Shown in pieces: positions 7,732-17,685 of a stretch of 64,000 nt of DNA; position 1 is the stretch's first letter; each line of letters opens with the position of its first letter. The notes under the pieces were generated by a model. The model searched no databases, was not told where the DNA came from, and saw nothing but the letters and a program-made list of their open reading frames with translations. The translations under genes were made by a program, and so were the position numbers. Where the stretch lies: NCBI GenBank assembly GCA_028284625.1, contig JANQRH010000013.1, positions 124,001-188,000 of the forward strand, in the 5' to 3' direction. The stretch is from Afifellaceae bacterium. GTDB taxonomy: Bacteria; Pseudomonadota; Alphaproteobacteria; Rhizobiales; Afifellaceae.

Positions 7732-9021
7732 ATGAAGGAATGGCAGGTGAGACGCGGGCGTTGGTCGTGGGCGCTCTACGATTGGGCGAATTCGCCCTTC
7801 ACCACACTCGTGATCACCTTCGTCTTCCCGGCCTATTTCCAGCAGGCCATCGTCAAGGACGCCGTCCAGGGCCAGGCGCTGTGGGGCTACGCAGTTGCAG
7901 CGAGCGGGCTGACGATCGCCATTCTCGCCCCAATCCTCGGCGCGATCGCCGACGCACGCGGCGGCCGCAAACCGTGGATTTTCGTCTTCACCTGGATCTG
8001 CGTGCTCGGCTCCACGCTTCTATGGCTGGCGGAACCGTCGCCGGCGTGGATCACGTTCAGCCTGGTCTGCGTCGCTTTCTCCATCATCGGCTATGAGTTC
8101 GGCATCGTCTTCAACAACGCCATGCTGCCCGACATCGTGTCGGACGACCGGCTCGGACGCCTTTCCGGCACCGCCTGGGGACTGGGCTATGCCGGCGGAC
8201 TGGTGGCGCTCGCTCTTGCGCTGGTTGTCTTCATCTGGCCGGAGACGGCACCCTTCGGCCTAGACAAGGAGGCAGCGGAGCATGTCCGTGCAACCGGTCC
8301 GCTGGTCGCGCTATGGCTGGCGCTCTTCTCCGTGCCGCTGTTTCTTTTCACGCCCGATCGGCCGTCGCGCGGCGTGGCCATCGGTACCGCGGTGCGCACG
8401 GGTCTGCGCGATCTCCGCGCCACGTTGGCGACGCTGCCGAAGAACCGCACAATCGCCATCTATCTCATCGCGCACATGATCTACGCCGACGGGCTGATCA
8501 CGCTGTTTGCCTTCGGCGGTGTCTATGCCGCGGGTCAGTTCGGCCTCAGCCTGACGGAGGTCATCACCTTCGGCATCGTTCTCAACGTGGCGGCCGGGCT
8601 TGGCGCGCTGGTCTTTGGATGGCTGGATGACCGCATCGGCTCCAAGCGCGTCATCGTGCTGGCGTTGATCGGGCTGATCGCTGCTTCGCTTCTCGCCGTC
8701 GCTGCAACGACGCTCACCGGGCTTTGGGCCGCCGGCATTGCGCTCGGCATTTTCGTCGGGCCGGCACAGGCGGCGAGCCGCTCGCTGATGGCGCGGCTGA
8801 CGGAGCCGGAGCATCGCGCCGCCTATTTCGGCCTCTACGCGCTTTCCGGCAAGGCGACCGCTTTTCTCGGGCCAGCACTGGTCGCCACCGTCACGGCCGC
8901 CGCCGACAGCCAACGCGCCGGCATCGCCACGATCATCGCTTTCTTTGTTGTCGGGCTGGCGCTGATGGCGTTCGTGCCCGAGCCGAAACGGCACGACGCG
9001 ACGCCGAATCCTACGCCTTGA
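7732..9021 (+). CDS. MFS transporter, UMF1 (Atg22-like) family
   Basis: The protein has about 429 residues and many hydrophobic segments. The N-terminal WALYDWANSPF is characteristic of the UMF1/Atg22-like MFS branch, and DARGGRKP is the loop 2-3 MFS motif. Substrates of bacterial UMF1 proteins are poorly known; metabolite export or import of sugars is possible here. ATG 7732 is preferred to 7690 because the upstream residues are polar and unlike the family. Its last 11 bases overlap the convergent nucleotide-sugar dehydrogenase gene. Confidence 0.88.
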   Translation: MKEWQVRRGRWSWALYDWANSPFTTLVITFVFPAYFQQAIVKDAVQGQALWGYAVAASGLTIAILAPILGAIADARGGRKPWIFVFTWICVLGSTLLWLAEPSPAWITFSLVCVAFSIIGYEFGIVFNNAMLPDIVSDDRLGRLSGTAWGLGYAGGLVALALALVVFIWPETAPFGLDKEAAEHVRATGPLVALWLALFSVPLFLFTPDRPSRGVAIGTAVRTGLRDLRATLATLPKNRTIAIYLIAHMIYADGLITLFAFGGVYAAGQFGLSLTEVITFGIVLNVAAGLGALVFGWLDDRIGSKRVIVLALIGLIAASLLAVAATTLTGLWAAGIALGIFVGPAQAASRSLMARLTEPEHRAAYFGLYALSGKATAFLGPALVATVTAAADSQRAGIATIIAFFVVGLALMAFVPEPKRHDATPNPTP

Positions 9022-10357
9022 CGATCCGCTCGCGGTCGGTCGTCACGTCCTTGGTGGCGTTGCGCGTATCGACGACGAGCTTCGCCGCGCCGACCACCGC
9101 CGCCCAGTCGATGCCGTCATGGTCGGTCACGATGAGCACGACGTCGTAATCCGCGATCGAAGCCGGCTCCAACGGCACGGAGCGGCGTCCGGCGAGTGCG
9201 GCGTGCTGGCGCGACGGGCCGATCACCGGGATGAAAGGATCGTGATAGTCGATGGTGGCGCCGCGCGCTTCCAGCAGCTCCATGATCCTCAGCGCCGGGC
9301 TTTCGCGCATGTCGTCGACGTTTTTCTTGTAGGCGACGCCGACGATCAACACGCGCGCGCCCTTCAAGCTCTTGCCACTCTGTCGGTCGAGCGCCGCTGC
9401 GAGGCGATCCACGACGATCCGTGGCATCGCCGTGTTGATCTCGCCGGCAAGTTCCACGAACCGCACCGGCACATCGAAGGCGCGCGCCCGCCAGGCGAGG
9501 TAGAAGGGATCGATGGGAATGCAATGGCCGCCGAGCCCTGGGCCGGGATAAAACGGCATGAAGCCGAACGGCTTGGTGCGCGCCGCCTCAATCACCTCCC
9601 AGATGTCGATGCCCATCGCTTCATAGACGAGCTTCAATTCGTTCACGAGCGCGATGTTGACGGCGCGGAAGACGTTTTCGGTGATCTTCACCGCCTCCGC
9701 CGTCTCCGTTGAGGAGACCGGCACAACGCGCTCTACGAAGGGACTATAAAGCGCGGTCGCAGCCTCAAGCGCTTTCGGTCCGTCGCCGCCGATCACTTTG
9801 GGGATACGCGCGGCGGTGAAGTCGGAGCCGGGATCTTCGCGCTCCGGCGAGTAGGCGAGGAAGAGCGTCTCTTCCGAGACCAGACCGCCGGCCTCCAATA
9901 TCGGCTTCAGCACGTCACTTGTGGTGCCGGGATAGGTGGTGGACTCAAGCACGACGAGCTGACCTGCGCGCAGATGCGGCGCAAGCGATTCCGCTGTGGA
10001 GACGACAAAGCTCAGATCGGGCTCGCGATTGCGATTGAGCGGCGTCGGCACACAGATCAGGATCGCATCGGCCGCATTGAGGCGCGCGATATCAGCCGTC
10101 GCCTCAAAGCCATTCGCCAACGCCTCGCGCACGGCCTCTTCGCCGATATGTCCGATATACGAGCGGCCGTTATTCAGCGCCGCCGCCTTGGCCGGGTCGA
10201 TGTCGAAGCCGATCACCGCATTGCCGGACCTGCCGAGCGCCAGCGCCAGCGGCAGCCCGACATAGCCAAGGCCGATGACGCCGACATTTGCCTGACGCGC
10301 GCCGATCCGCTGCATCAGCGCGGCAAAAAAGGCCTCGTCCCTGGGGCCTTCCGACAT
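9011..10357 (-). CDS. Nucleotide-sugar (UDP-sugar) dehydrogenase
   Basis: A 448-residue protein with NAD-binding GVIGLGYVGLPLALALG at residues 23-39, the PGLGGHCIPIDP active-site segment with the catalytic Cys, and the C-terminal KGARVLIVGVAYKKNVDD nucleotide-binding domain. The layout matches the UDP-N-acetyl-glucosamine/UDP-glucose 6-dehydrogenases (WbpA/TviB/WecC group). It makes a uronic-acid sugar nucleotide by two NAD oxidations for surface polysaccharide. The next gene on the same strand encodes a Wza-like exporter, supporting that role. Confidence 0.9.
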   Translation of the reverse strand: MSEGPRDEAFFAALMQRIGARQANVGVIGLGYVGLPLALALGRSGNAVIGFDIDPAKAAALNNGRSYIGHIGEEAVREALANGFEATADIARLNAADAILICVPTPLNRNREPDLSFVVSTAESLAPHLRAGQLVVLESTTYPGTTSDVLKPILEAGGLVSEETLFLAYSPEREDPGSDFTAARIPKVIGGDGPKALEAATALYSPFVERVVPVSSTETAEAVKITENVFRAVNIALVNELKLVYEAMGIDIWEVIEAARTKPFGFMPFYPGPGLGGHCIPIDPFYLAWRARAFDVPVRFVELAGEINTAMPRIVVDRLAAALDRQSGKSLKGARVLIVGVAYKKNVDDMRESPALRIMELLEARGATIDYHDPFIPVIGPSRQHAALAGRRSVPLEPASIADYDVVLIVTDHDGIDWAAVVGAAKLVVDTRNATKDVTTDRERIVKA

Positions 10358-10469
10358 GACGCCTCCGGCGTTCGTTGGACGGTGAAAGTGAGGCCGGACT
10401 ACGCCCTAGAGGACCGTCGAGAGTCAATGCGCGCGCCAGGCAAAGGGGCAGCAGCGCGTCGGCGTATCC

Positions 10470-11627
10470 TCAGTCAGACAGCCTGTCTTCGATCGAGGTA
10501 ATAGTGGCGGCGGTGCCGAGGCTGCCAGACACGATCCCGAGCGCTTTCTGCAAGCTGATCGACGACGCATTGGACACGTAGAGGATGTCGTTGTCGCGCA
10601 TGAGGAAACGCTGCGCTGAAAAGAGGCCCACCGGGTCTTTGAAATCGAGCTTATAGACCACCGGAATACCAGCCGCTTCAGGCGCCGGAATCTGGTTGCC
10701 GCCGCCGACCTGCGCCGCGCGGATCAGCTGGTACATCTTCGGATCTTCGTAGCGGAACACGAACACGCTGCGCGGATCGGCCCGACGGTCAAGCAGGCCA
10801 CCGGCGCGCCCGACGGCTTGCGCCAAGGTCAGGCGGTCGGTCTGGAAGGGGTAGGTGGCGTTGCGCGCCGTCGCACCGAACGCCGTAAAGGTCTGCGGGT
10901 CGGTGAAGACATAGATCAGGTCGCTAGGCCGCACATAGATGTTCTGCCCAGGGTCGCGCACGATCCGCGCCAAGCTCACCGTGGCGCTCCTGCCGTTGCG
11001 CGTCAGGCGAACAAAGCTGTCGTAGTCGGGAGCGCGCGAGCCGCCCAGCGTGGCGATAATATCGAGCAACCGATCGCCCTTGAGCGACAGCGGCACGCGG
11101 GAGGGTTTTGCGACGTCGCCGGCGACCGTAACGAACGTCGACGCCGCACTGGCCACGGTGACGACGACCTGCGGTTCGATCGCTTTGTCCTTCAGCTCCG
11201 CTTCGATGGCTTCGCTGACCTGCTCGGGCGTGCGCCCGGCCACCGGCACGCGGCCGACATAGGGCATGGAGAGCGTGCCGTCGCGCGCCACCGGCTGCGG
11301 CGGAAGGCTGACGCTCTTCGATCCACTGATCGAATTGGGGTCGCCGGAGAAGAGGCCGCCGGCAGCAGCCTCGAATATCGTGACCACGATCTGGTCGCCG
11401 ACCCCGATGGTCAGGTTCGGCGAGCCCCCGCCCATTCCAAACGTCGCCGCGAGATTGTCGGCCGGCTGCGACGCCAGAATTTCAGAGATGGTCTGATTGA
11501 GCGCAATGACGGTGAATTGCGGTGCGGCGCTTTCATTCTCAGAGAGAATGGCCGAGCGGTTGGGGCCGGAGGACGGCAGGCAGCCCGCCAGCACCGGAAC
11601 CAACGCCAGTAAGACTAGAAAACGCAT
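10470..11627 (-). CDS. Polysaccharide export lipoprotein (Wza/OPX family)
   Basis: The 385-residue protein starts with a lipoprotein signal peptide ending LAGC (MRFLVLLALVPVLAGC), so it is anchored in the outer membrane through Cys. The middle has the polysaccharide export domain (GVGDQIVVTIFEA, then DGTLSMPYVGRVPVAG) followed by two SLBB-like repeats. Length is close to Wza. Family members form the outer-membrane channel for capsule or exopolysaccharide. ATG 11627 is chosen because it places the signal peptide at the N terminus. No tyrosine kinase, glycosyltransferase or polymerase is adjacent, so the locus is partial. Confidence 0.9.
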   Translation of the reverse strand: MRFLVLLALVPVLAGCLPSSGPNRSAILSENESAAPQFTVIALNQTISEILASQPADNLAATFGMGGGSPNLTIGVGDQIVVTIFEAAAGGLFSGDPNSISGSKSVSLPPQPVARDGTLSMPYVGRVPVAGRTPEQVSEAIEAELKDKAIEPQVVVTVASAASTFVTVAGDVAKPSRVPLSLKGDRLLDIIATLGGSRAPDYDSFVRLTRNGRSATVSLARIVRDPGQNIYVRPSDLIYVFTDPQTFTAFGATARNATYPFQTDRLTLAQAVGRAGGLLDRRADPRSVFVFRYEDPKMYQLIRAAQVGGGNQIPAPEAAGIPVVYKLDFKDPVGLFSAQRFLMRDNDILYVSNASSISLQKALGIVSGSLGTAATITSIEDRLSD

Positions 11628-11777
11628 ACGTCGAGCCACCGTCCTGCCAGCGTGACCTGATATCACCAACCTGCCGCGGCGGAAAGTGGACCCTACACGC
11701 CCCGGCCCCGAGACGCGCCCAAGGCGCGCTTTGTGCCTTTCCCGCAACACCGGAAATCCGGGGCGAAAATGTGGCGG

Positions 11778-12767
11778 CTACGCCGCCCTAGAGAGCAATG
11801 CAGTAAGCTCCTCGCGGCTCATCGGCGGTGTGGGAGCGACAGCGGAGAGCCCGAGCCGCTCAGCGTCCGGCGGACGCTGATAGAGCACGCCGAGCGCCGT
11901 TGGCTCGTCATCGCTGCCAAATCCCGCCAGCGCCATGGCGCGCGTCAGGTTCGTCTCGTCGTGAACGGCAAGCGATTCGACCGGATGGTCGGGTCCGACC
12001 GCCACGACACGGAACGCGCCCTCCGATTCGTCGAAGATGAGGCCCTTGTCCTTTTCCTTGCCGAACACCATCGGTTCGCCATGGACCAGGCGGATGCCGG
12101 CATCGGCCGCCGTCGCCTTCTCGCCGAGCGGGCCGAAGGCGCCATCAAAATAGATGATGCAGTTCTGCAGGATCTCCACCAGCGACGTGCCTTGATGCGC
12201 GTGCGCGCGTACCAGCATCCCCGGCAGGTGGTCCTGCATGGAATCGACACTGCGCGCCACGAACGAGGCGCCGGCGCCGAGCGCCAGCCGCGCCGCATTG
12301 ACCGGCTGCTCGACCGACCCGCCTGGCGTCGACGGCGAGCGTGTGCCGATCGGCGAGGTCGGCGAATACTGGCCCTTGGTCAGCCCGTAGATCTCGTTGT
12401 TGAGCAGGAGCAGATTGAGATCGACGTCGCGGCGGAACGTGTGGACGAGATGGTTGCCGCCGATGGACAGGAAGTCGCCATCGCCGCCGACGACCCATAC
12501 GTCGAGCTCCGGATTGGCGAGTTTCACGCCCGTCGCCACGGCTGGCGCGCGGCCGTGGATGGTGTGGAAGCCATAGCTCGCCACATAATAGGGAAAGCGC
12601 GCAGCGCACCCGATACCGGAGATGAAGACCACTTCGTCCGGCACGCGCCCGATCTCCGCAAGCGCGGAGCGCACGCCCTTCAAGATGGCATAGTCACCGC
12701 AGCCGGGGCACCAGCGCACCTCTTGGTCGGTGGTGAAATCCTTGGGCGAAAGCGGAATGGCGTTCAT
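11778..12767 (-). CDS. korB: 2-oxoacid:ferredoxin oxidoreductase, beta subunit
   Basis: A 329-residue protein with WCPGCGDYAIL (iron-sulfur/TPP-binding Cys pair), SGIGCAARFPYY, and GGDGDFLSIGGNH with the thiamine-diphosphate GDG motif, followed by NNEIYGLTKGQYSPT. This is the beta subunit of the 2-oxoglutarate:ferredoxin oxidoreductase (KorB) type, which decarboxylates a 2-oxoacid to acyl-CoA and reduces ferredoxin. It overlaps the alpha gene stop (ATGA, 12764-12767), so the two are translated together. 2-Oxoglutarate is the likely substrate; other 2-oxoacids cannot be excluded. Confidence 0.93.
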   Translation of the reverse strand: MNAIPLSPKDFTTDQEVRWCPGCGDYAILKGVRSALAEIGRVPDEVVFISGIGCAARFPYYVASYGFHTIHGRAPAVATGVKLANPELDVWVVGGDGDFLSIGGNHLVHTFRRDVDLNLLLLNNEIYGLTKGQYSPTSPIGTRSPSTPGGSVEQPVNAARLALGAGASFVARSVDSMQDHLPGMLVRAHAHQGTSLVEILQNCIIYFDGAFGPLGEKATAADAGIRLVHGEPMVFGKEKDKGLIFDESEGAFRVVAVGPDHPVESLAVHDETNLTRAMALAGFGSDDEPTALGVLYQRPPDAERLGLSAVAPTPPMSREELTALLSRAA

Positions 12768-14653
12768 CGGCTGTCATCCGGAAGGTAGGCGGCGAACCGC
12801 GTCTCCAGGTCGGAGACCATGAAGGGGCGGCCGTTGATCTGCGTGACGGCCTCCACCGGCAGCAGATAGGTCGACCGCAGGATATTGGTGAGCTGGCCGG
12901 TGTTCATCTCCGCGCAGACCACCGCCTTGAAGCGGCGCAGGATGGCTTCCAGCCCGGAGGGCAGTGGCCAAAGCTGCCGCAGATGCAGATGCGTGACCTT
13001 GTGCCCGGCGTCGCTCAGATTGCGCCGCGCCTGCAGGATCGATCCGTAGGTCGAGCCCCAGCCGATGACCAGAAGGTCGCCCTCGTCGGGGCCCTCTTGC
13101 ATCGTGGCGTGTTCCGCGCGGTCGGCAATGCGGGCGATCTTCTCCGCCCTGAGCCGCACCATATGCTCATGATTGTCCGGATCGTAGGAGATATTGCCGG
13201 TGACGGAATCCTTCTCCAATCCGCCGACGCGATGGGCAAGGCCTGGTGTGCCGGGCGCGATCCATTTACGCGCCAGCGTCTCCTTGTCCCGAGAATAGGC
13301 CGTGACTTCATCGTCGGAAGCATCGTCAGCGCGCGGCTTGAGATCGGGCAGCGCCTCCGGATGGGGGACGGGCCAGTCGCTGACCGCATTTGCTAGAAAA
13401 GCGTCCGACAAGACGATCACTGGCGTGGTTGCTTCAATCGCGATGCGTGCCGCATCGAGCATGATGGCGAAGCAGTCAGCCGGCGTTGCCGGCGCCAGCA
13501 CCGCCAAAGGTGCTTCGCCGTGGCGACCGAAGATCGCCATCTCCAGATCGCTTTGCTCCGGCTTGGTCGGCATGCCGGTCGACGGACCGGCGCGCTGCAC
13601 ATCGATGACGATGAGCGGCAGCTCCGCGGTGACCGCCAGGCCCAGCGCCTCTGTCTTCAGCGCCAGGCCCGGCCCGGAGCTTGCCGAGACGCCGAGCTGT
13701 CCGGCATAGGAGGCGCCGATCGCGGCACAGATCGCGGCGATCTCGTCCTCAGCTTGGTACGTGCGCACGCCCGATTTGATCTTGGCGAGCGCATGCAGCA
13801 TCGCCGAGGCCGGGGTGATGGGATAGGAGCAATAGAACACGCTCTTCCCGCTGAGCGCGCCGGCGGCCGCCACACCCATCGCCATGGCGTCGGTGCCCGA
13901 CGTCATACGCGCCAAGCCGGTGCGCTTCGGCGCGCGGGTGATCTCAACCACCTCCGGCAGCGCCAACTCCATGGTCTCGCCATAGGCGTAGCCGGCCTTT
14001 AGTGCTGCTGCGTTCGCTCCCGCAAGTGCCTCATTCGCCTTGAAGCGCTCCGCGACCCAGGCGAGCGTCTGATCCGGCAACTGGCCGCAGAGCCAGAGCG
14101 TCAGGCCAAGCGCCCAGAAATTCTTGGCGCGCCCGCCGTCCTTGCGGCCGAGACCGAACTCAGCAACCGCTTCAAGCGTGCGCTTCGTGATCTCCGCGGT
14201 GATGATGCGATAGGGGGCTTGCTCGCTGTGATCTACCGGATCGCCCGCGAGGCCCGCTTTCTGATAGGCACGCTCGTTGAAGGCGCCTTCATCGATGAGC
14301 ACGGTTCCCCCGCGCTTCAGGAATTCGATGTTGGTGGCGAAGGCGGCCGGGTTGAAGGCCACAAGCATGTCGGCCTCGTCGCCGGGTGTGAGCACTTCGC
14401 CGGAGCCGAACTGCACCTGATAGGCCGAGACGCCGAATGTCGTGCCGGTCGGCGCGCGGATCTCCGCCGGAAATTCCGGCAGCGTCATCAGGTCGGCGCC
14501 CTTGGCCGCGGCGGCGACGGCGAACTGCCCGCCAAGCAGCTGAACGCCGTCGCCGGAATCGCCGGCGAACCGGACGACCTGGCTGCGTGCCGCGGTCTCC
14601 GCAGCGGACTGGGACTGAACCGACGGTCGTTCGGCGGTCTCACCAAGGCTCAT
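12764..14653 (-). CDS. korA: 2-oxoacid:ferredoxin oxidoreductase, fused gamma-alpha subunit
   Basis: The 629-residue protein begins with the gamma domain (FAGDSGDGVQLLGGQ, residues 29-43), then the alpha pyrimidine-binding domain from about residue 245 (GTDAMAMGVAAAG, YPITPASAMLHAL) and SASSGPGLALKTEALG. This fused gamma-alpha form is typical of the two-subunit KorAB enzymes found in aerobes and some microaerophiles. Together with the downstream beta subunit it forms the complete enzyme. Its position next to citrate synthase suggests use in the TCA cycle. Confidence 0.93.
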   Translation of the reverse strand: MSLGETAERPSVQSQSAAETAARSQVVRFAGDSGDGVQLLGGQFAVAAAAKGADLMTLPEFPAEIRAPTGTTFGVSAYQVQFGSGEVLTPGDEADMLVAFNPAAFATNIEFLKRGGTVLIDEGAFNERAYQKAGLAGDPVDHSEQAPYRIITAEITKRTLEAVAEFGLGRKDGGRAKNFWALGLTLWLCGQLPDQTLAWVAERFKANEALAGANAAALKAGYAYGETMELALPEVVEITRAPKRTGLARMTSGTDAMAMGVAAAGALSGKSVFYCSYPITPASAMLHALAKIKSGVRTYQAEDEIAAICAAIGASYAGQLGVSASSGPGLALKTEALGLAVTAELPLIVIDVQRAGPSTGMPTKPEQSDLEMAIFGRHGEAPLAVLAPATPADCFAIMLDAARIAIEATTPVIVLSDAFLANAVSDWPVPHPEALPDLKPRADDASDDEVTAYSRDKETLARKWIAPGTPGLAHRVGGLEKDSVTGNISYDPDNHEHMVRLRAEKIARIADRAEHATMQEGPDEGDLLVIGWGSTYGSILQARRNLSDAGHKVTHLHLRQLWPLPSGLEAILRRFKAVVCAEMNTGQLTNILRSTYLLPVEAVTQINGRPFMVSDLETRFAAYLPDDSR

Positions 14654-15135
14654 GAGGTACGCTCAGCCCCCGGACTTTCGTTGAATCTATGCATGGAAGG
14701 TCAGCAATGCGCCCGATCCGGGCCACCGGGCCGATATCACGCCACGCGAATGTTTGACCAGATGGCTGTATCCTGCCTTTTTATCAAGCCTCAGCGCAAG
14801 CATGCGGCATTCTCACCATTAGCGCCGGTTTGACATATCGTTTCGCGCGTCCCGCGGCCGGCTGGCCGATCATGCTCCACTCAAGGCGGCGGCTGGCCTC
14901 CACCTCGGCATGGGCCTACAATAGACCCCTCTAGCGGCCGATGTTGCGGCGCAATATCTTTTTCGCAGGACGTGGTAAGATCACCTTTCGGTTTTCCTTC
15001 TCGGTGGACGGCTCCGGGAAGGAAAAGGGGGTTAGAAAACAATACGTTCAGCAGTGCGGCTCTCGCTCGCGTTGAAGTGGCTGAGAGGGGCCTTCCGCAC
15101 TGCATGAGGGGTTTGGGCACGATTTCGAGGTGAAC
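14654..15135. other. Intergenic region between korA and gltA
   Basis: This 482-base stretch separates the divergent korA and gltA genes and should hold both promoters. I find no convincing open reading frame in it. The only structured element I can support is the inverted repeat at 15051-15103 in the gltA leader. A TACAAT hexamer near 14917 could be a minus-10 box towards gltA but lacks a good partner. Confidence 0.5.
15051..15103 (+). promoter_or_regulatory. Inverted repeat in the gltA 5' leader
   Basis: GCAGTGCGG (15051-15059) pairs perfectly with CCGCACTGC (15095-15103), with further pairing of CTCTC to GAGAG inside, giving a long stem ending 32 bases before the citrate synthase start. 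It could be an attenuator, a protein-binding site or an RNA structure controlling gltA; the function is inferred. Confidence 0.4.
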
Positions 15136-16407
15136 ATGGAAAACCGCAAGGCGACACTCACGATCGGCAATGAGAACTGGGACTTCGATATCCACGACGG
15201 CACGGTCGGGCCATCGGTCATCGACATTGGATCGCTTTACCAAAAGACCGGCCGCTTCACCTACGACCCCGGCTTTACATCCACTGGCTCCTGCTCGTCC
15301 TCCATTACCTACATCGATGGCGATGAAGGCGTGCTGCTCTACCGCGGCTATCCGATCGATCAGCTCGCCGAAAACAAGGACTTCCTCGAAGTAGCGTATC
15401 TGCTTCTTTACGGCGAGTTGCCGACCCCGGACGAGAAGCTGGATTTCGACTATCGCGTGACGCATCACACGATGGTTCACGAACAAATGTCGCGGTTCTT
15501 CACCGGCTTCCGCCGCGACGCGCATCCCATGGCCATCATGTGCGGCATCATCGGTGCGATGTCGGCCTTCTATCATGACTCCACCGACATCCGTGATCCG
15601 TATCAGCGGATGGTGGCCTCCATCCGCCTGATCGCCAAGACGCCGACGATCGCCGCCATGGCGTTCAAATATTCCACCGGCCAGCCCTTCGTTTATCCCA
15701 AGAACGCTTTGGATTACGCCGCCAACTTCATGCACATGTGCTTCGCGGTGCCGTGCGAGGAATATCAGGTCAATCCGATCCTCTCACGCGCCATGGACCG
15801 CATCTTCATTCTCCACGCCGACCACGAGCAGAACGCCTCCACGTCGACGGTCCGTCTCGCCGGCTCGTCGGGCGCCAATCCGTTCGCCTGCATTGCCGCC
15901 GGCATCGCCAGCCTTTGGGGGCCCGCCCATGGCGGCGCCAACGAAGCAGCCCTCGACACGTTTGCGGAAATCGGAACGGTCGACCGCGTGCCGGAATACA
16001 TAGAGAAGGCTAAGGACAAGGACGACACGTTCCGCCTCTCCGGCTTCGGCCATCGCGTTTACAAAAGCTACGATCCGCGCGCCAAGGTGATGCAGCAGAC
16101 CTGCCACGAGGTGCTCGACGAACTCGGCATCAAGGACCCGCTTCTCAAGGTCGCCATGGAGCTGGAGCGCATCGCCTTGACCGATGAGTATTTCGTCGAG
16201 CGCAAGCTCTATCCCAATGTCGATTTCTATTCCGGCATAACGCTGCGCGCCCTTGGCTTCCCCAACAACATGCTGACGGTTCTCTTTGCCGTTGCGCGAA
16301 CGGTCGGCTGGGTCGCGCAATGGAAGGAGATGATTGAGGACGAGCAACGCATCGGCCGTCCCCGCCAGCTCTATACCGGCGAGACGTTGCGGCATCTGAC
16401 GACGTGA
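15136..16407 (+). CDS. gltA: Citrate synthase, type II
   Basis: A 423-residue protein with the size and pattern of hexameric Gram-negative citrate synthases. It contains [15 protein letters not shown] (catalytic His), [10 protein letters not shown] with the second His, and [14 protein letters not shown]; the catalytic Asp lies in the VDFYSG segment near residue 360. It condenses acetyl-CoA and oxaloacetate to citrate. ATG 15136 with AGGTGAAC upstream is preferred over GTG 15130. It is divergent from korAB and 48 bases before a thiolase gene. Confidence 0.97.
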   Translation: MENRKATLTIGNENWDFDIHDGTVGPSVIDIGSLYQKTGRFTYDPGFTSTGSCSSSITYIDGDEGVLLYRGYPIDQLAENKDFLEVAYLLLYGELPTPDEKLDFDYRVTHHTMVHEQMSRFFTGFRRDAHPMAIMCGIIGAMSAFYHDSTDIRDPYQRMVASIRLIAKTPTIAAMAFKYSTGQPFVYPKNALDYAANFMHMCFAVPCEEYQVNPILSRAMDRIFILHADHEQNASTSTVRLAGSSGANPFACIAAGIASLWGPAHGGANEAALDTFAEIGTVDRVPEYIEKAKDKDDTFRLSGFGHRVYKSYDPRAKVMQQTCHEVLDELGIKDPLLKVAMELERIALTDEYFVERKLYPNVDFYSGITLRALGFPNNMLTVLFAVARTVGWVAQWKEMIEDEQRIGRPRQLYTGETLRHLTT

Positions 16408-16455
16408 TCCCGACTGGCGCACGCACCTGATCCGCGTCGCCAAGAGGTACTGCCC

Positions 16456-17661
16456 ATGACGGACGTGTTTGTCTGTGATCCGGTGCGCACGCCGATCGGC
16501 CGCTACGCCGGGGCATTGTCGAGCGTGCGCGCCGACGATCTTGCCGCTGTGTCGATCCGCGCGTTAGTCGAACACAATTCGTCGATCCGCGAAGGCGTCG
16601 ACGAGGTGTTTCTCGGCTGCGCCAATCAGGCCGGCGAGGACAATCGCAACGTCGCGCGCATGGCGCTGCTTCTGGCTGGACTTTCGGAGACCACGCCGGG
16701 CAGCACCATCAACCGGCTCTGCGCTTCGGGTCTCGATGCGGTCGGCGCCGCGGCGCGTGCGATACGCGCTGGCGACATGGATTTGGCTGTCGCCGGCGGC
16801 GTGGAATCGATGTCGCGCGCGCCGCTGGTGATGGGCAAGGCGGAGCAGGCTTTTCAACGCAGCGCCGCGATCCACGACACGACCATCGGTTGGCGCTTCG
16901 TCAATCCGCTGATTGAGGCGCAATACGGCGTGGAATCCATGCCGGAGACCGGCGAGAACGTCGCGGAGGAATTCCAGGTCAGCCGCGCCGACCAGGATGG
17001 GTTTGCGCTCCGCTCTCAAGAGCGCGCCGAAGCCGCGCGCCGCGAAGGCCGGCTCGCCGAGGAGATCGTCGCCGTCGAGGCGCCGGCTGGCCGGGCGGGC
17101 ACGACGCGCGTCGACATCGACGAGCATCCGCGCCCCGATACGAACGAGGAGGCGCTCGCCAAGCTCAAGCCGATCGTCCGGGCTGGCGGCACCGTCACCG
17201 CCGGCAATGCATCGGGCGTGAATGACGGCGCCGCGGCGATGATCGTCGCGTCGGCCGCGTCCGTGGAAAGACATGGGCTTAAGCCGCTTGCGCGCATCCT
17301 TGGCATGGCGTCGGCCGGCGTGCCGCCGCGCATCATGGGGATCGGCCCGGTGCCGGCGGTGACCAAACTGAACGAGCGACTCGGCCTCAAAACTACCGAT
17401 TACGACGTCGTTGAGCTGAACGAAGCCTTTGCCAGCCAGGCGCTGGCCTGTCTGCGCCAGCTCGGCCTCGACGACGACGCTGCTCATGTGAATCCCAATG
17501 GCGGCGCCATTGCGCTGGGTCATCCGCTCGGCATGTCAGGCGCGCGTATCGCCGGCGCCGCTGTGCGAGACCTACACCGGCGTGAGGGCCGCTATGCGCT
17601 CGCCACCATGTGCGTCGGCGTGGGGCAGGGCGTGGCGATGGCGTTTGAGCGCGTGACGTAG
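16456..17661 (+). CDS. pcaF: 3-oxoadipyl-CoA / acetyl-CoA C-acyltransferase (thiolase)
   Basis: The 401-residue protein has all three thiolase signatures: [11 protein letters not shown] with the nucleophilic Cys near residue 90, [17 protein letters not shown] with the catalytic His, and [13 protein letters not shown] with the second Cys. The segment [20 protein letters not shown] is typical of the 3-oxoadipyl-CoA thiolase branch (PcaF/PaaJ), which releases acetyl-CoA and succinyl-CoA. No other beta-ketoadipate gene is adjacent, so the symbol is by similarity and another 3-oxoacyl-CoA substrate is possible. Confidence 0.85.
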   Translation: MTDVFVCDPVRTPIGRYAGALSSVRADDLAAVSIRALVEHNSSIREGVDEVFLGCANQAGEDNRNVARMALLLAGLSETTPGSTINRLCASGLDAVGAAARAIRAGDMDLAVAGGVESMSRAPLVMGKAEQAFQRSAAIHDTTIGWRFVNPLIEAQYGVESMPETGENVAEEFQVSRADQDGFALRSQERAEAARREGRLAEEIVAVEAPAGRAGTTRVDIDEHPRPDTNEEALAKLKPIVRAGGTVTAGNASGVNDGAAAMIVASAASVERHGLKPLARILGMASAGVPPRIMGIGPVPAVTKLNERLGLKTTDYDVVELNEAFASQALACLRQLGLDDDAAHVNPNGGAIALGHPLGMSGARIAGAAVRDLHRREGRYALATMCVGVGQGVAMAFERVT

Positions 17662-17685
17662 GGCCTCTCTGAGACCGCTGCCGCC

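Noticed and set aside
14881..15735. A 284-codon minus-strand frame over the gltA start
   Set aside because: It is the antisense shadow of citrate synthase and would cover the leader and promoter.
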